64,000 nt of DNA from JALNXF01 sp964555845 (GTDB lineage Bacteria; Patescibacteriota; Gracilibacteria; BD1-5; UBA2023): positions 121,248 through 185,247 of the forward strand of contig CAZKUA010000001.1 of NCBI GenBank assembly GCA_964555845.1, read 5' to 3'. The notes beneath the pieces were generated by a model, which was not told the origin of the DNA, did no database searches, and worked only from the letters and a program-made list of their open reading frames with translations. Every line of letters begins with the position of its first letter. The stretch's first letter is position 1. Both the position numbers and the translations under genes were made by a program. This document shows positions 63,401 to 64,000 of this stretch, piece by piece.

Positions 63401-64000
63401 TTGTTGTGGCATATTCATTTACGCAAGAATGCAAAAGCTCTAGAATATCGGATTTTGTTTTAAATTCCTCTTTGTAATCATTAATTATATTCGCCAATCA
63501 AATTAATTCTTCTCAAAATTTTTCATCTTTAAATATTTTTTCAATTTTACTAGACAATTCTATTATTTTTGAAATATATTTATAGAATTCAGAAATATTT
63601 TCAACTTGCACTTCTTCTGATATTTCAGGAGCAACTAGCAATAAAAGTAATTTGTGATATTTTGAGTTATTTGAAGAATTATTTATCAAATTTAAACTTA
63701 CTTTTCAAGTATCAGTCTTTGTAATTTTAATCGTAAGAAATTCTTTCATAAAATTTGTCGCTTTTTCTCAAAATCAAATCCGACCAAAAAATAAATCCCA
63801 ATCACTAACTCAGGAGTTTCTATTTGGATATTCTCATGTTTTATAAATATCTAGAAGATTTTCATTATTGTATGCTTTTTTAGTTTCTATTATATTTTTT
63901 TGTGACTTTACTTCTTCACTTTCTCCGAAAACTGGATAAAACATTATTGCCTTCACAAGACCAACAGTTCTCTCCATTAAGGGTTTAATTGGTTTTTCTT
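60465..64000 (-). CDS. Giant ankyrin-repeat protein (5' end outside window)
   Basis: The last about 1178 residues of an ankyrin protein. The first 380 visible residues are a helical domain with no repeats (KYYSKDIIGLLNKAIIAERI). After that 15 or more ankyrin units follow, for example NGRTPLMFAATVGCLETTKLLLESGADANI, GKTLLMHMIENSLNDSIKKLLE and NNKTALFYAFDKGLGDIVKALSDAGADLN. The spacing is 33 to 38 residues. The end EFEKYKNNFRMSSKKIK leaves the repeat pattern. No signal or TM is seen in this part. Ankyrin giants are typical of host-manipulating bacteria; a role in contact with a host is inference. Many glycines are TGA. Confidence 0.85.

Overview
The window comes from an AT-rich bacterium that reads UGA as glycine (genetic code 25). 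In frame after frame TGA sits where glycine is invariant, for example the ABC signature stretch GDEPTGNLD at the left edge, the GGGSGG loop of MurG, the P-loop of UvrB and the nucleotide loop of RsmG. All coding coordinates below use that code; under the standard code most of these genes would look shattered. This code is known from the Patescibacteria (CPR) lineages Gracilibacteria (BD1-5) and Absconditabacteria (SR1), and the many surface, pilus and type IV secretion proteins fit a small host-associated CPR cell. Shine-Dalgarno sequences are nearly absent.

Layout: 1-2259 (+) ftsE tail, secY and a DnaQ-like exonuclease. 2251-9291 (-) murG, an alpha/beta hydrolase, a zinc-ribbon protein, a DKNYY-type protein and a VirD4-like ATPase. 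9386-9864 holds remnants of a BRO-N/DinD type gene. 10173-13993 (-) is a compact rbfA-ftsQ-tldD-dprA operon. 14142-18251 (-) is a pilus/secretion group: surface protein, two VirB2-like membrane proteins, pilT and an acidic coiled-coil protein. A DUF4143-type ATPase and a large prepilin-like protein follow. 21806-28663 holds housekeeping genes (ybaB, M23 hydrolase, rsmG, greA, nusG, secE). 28903-34228 has an unknown protein, secD and argS. 34229-35153 is non-coding, with a candidate structured RNA and tRNA-Lys. Next to it, 35321-36816 is compositionally foreign and ends in a lipoprotein gene written in the standard code with a good ribosome binding site. 36889-43838 has a large coiled-coil protein, a GIY-YIG protein, a PhnA-domain protein, uvrB and a membrane protein. 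43962-56921 carries an XRE regulator, a giant surface nuclease (PKD, lamin-tail and thermonuclease domains), KilA-N and lexA genes, a Cys-rich repeat surface protein and a 1170-residue unknown protein. 56996-60403 has a secretion group (PrgI, a TraC-like N-terminal protein), yraN, secF and tRNA-Arg. 60465-64000 is a giant ankyrin-repeat protein cut by the window edge.

The most unusual signal is repeat-driven protein remodelling. A 29-bp dispersed element supplies the start codon and first ten codons (about MRSETSALGV) of four unrelated genes: murG, tldD (two tandem copies), a VirB2-like gene and a prepilin gene. Separately, palindromic intergenic-type repeats lie in frame inside a zinc-ribbon protein, the prepilin, argS, the surface nuclease and yraN. 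This resembles the Rickettsia palindromic elements, here using UGA-glycine codons in at least one case. A second signal is a shared near-identical palindromic motif upstream of lexA and of the dinD-like gene, a candidate SOS operator. A third is a set of interleaved inverted repeats between the prepilin gene and ybaB.

Functionally, DNA handling is prominent: a surface thermonuclease, PilT and a prepilin, DprA, UvrB, LexA and VirD4/PrgI/TraC-like parts could together serve degradation, uptake or transfer of nucleic acids. That link is inference.
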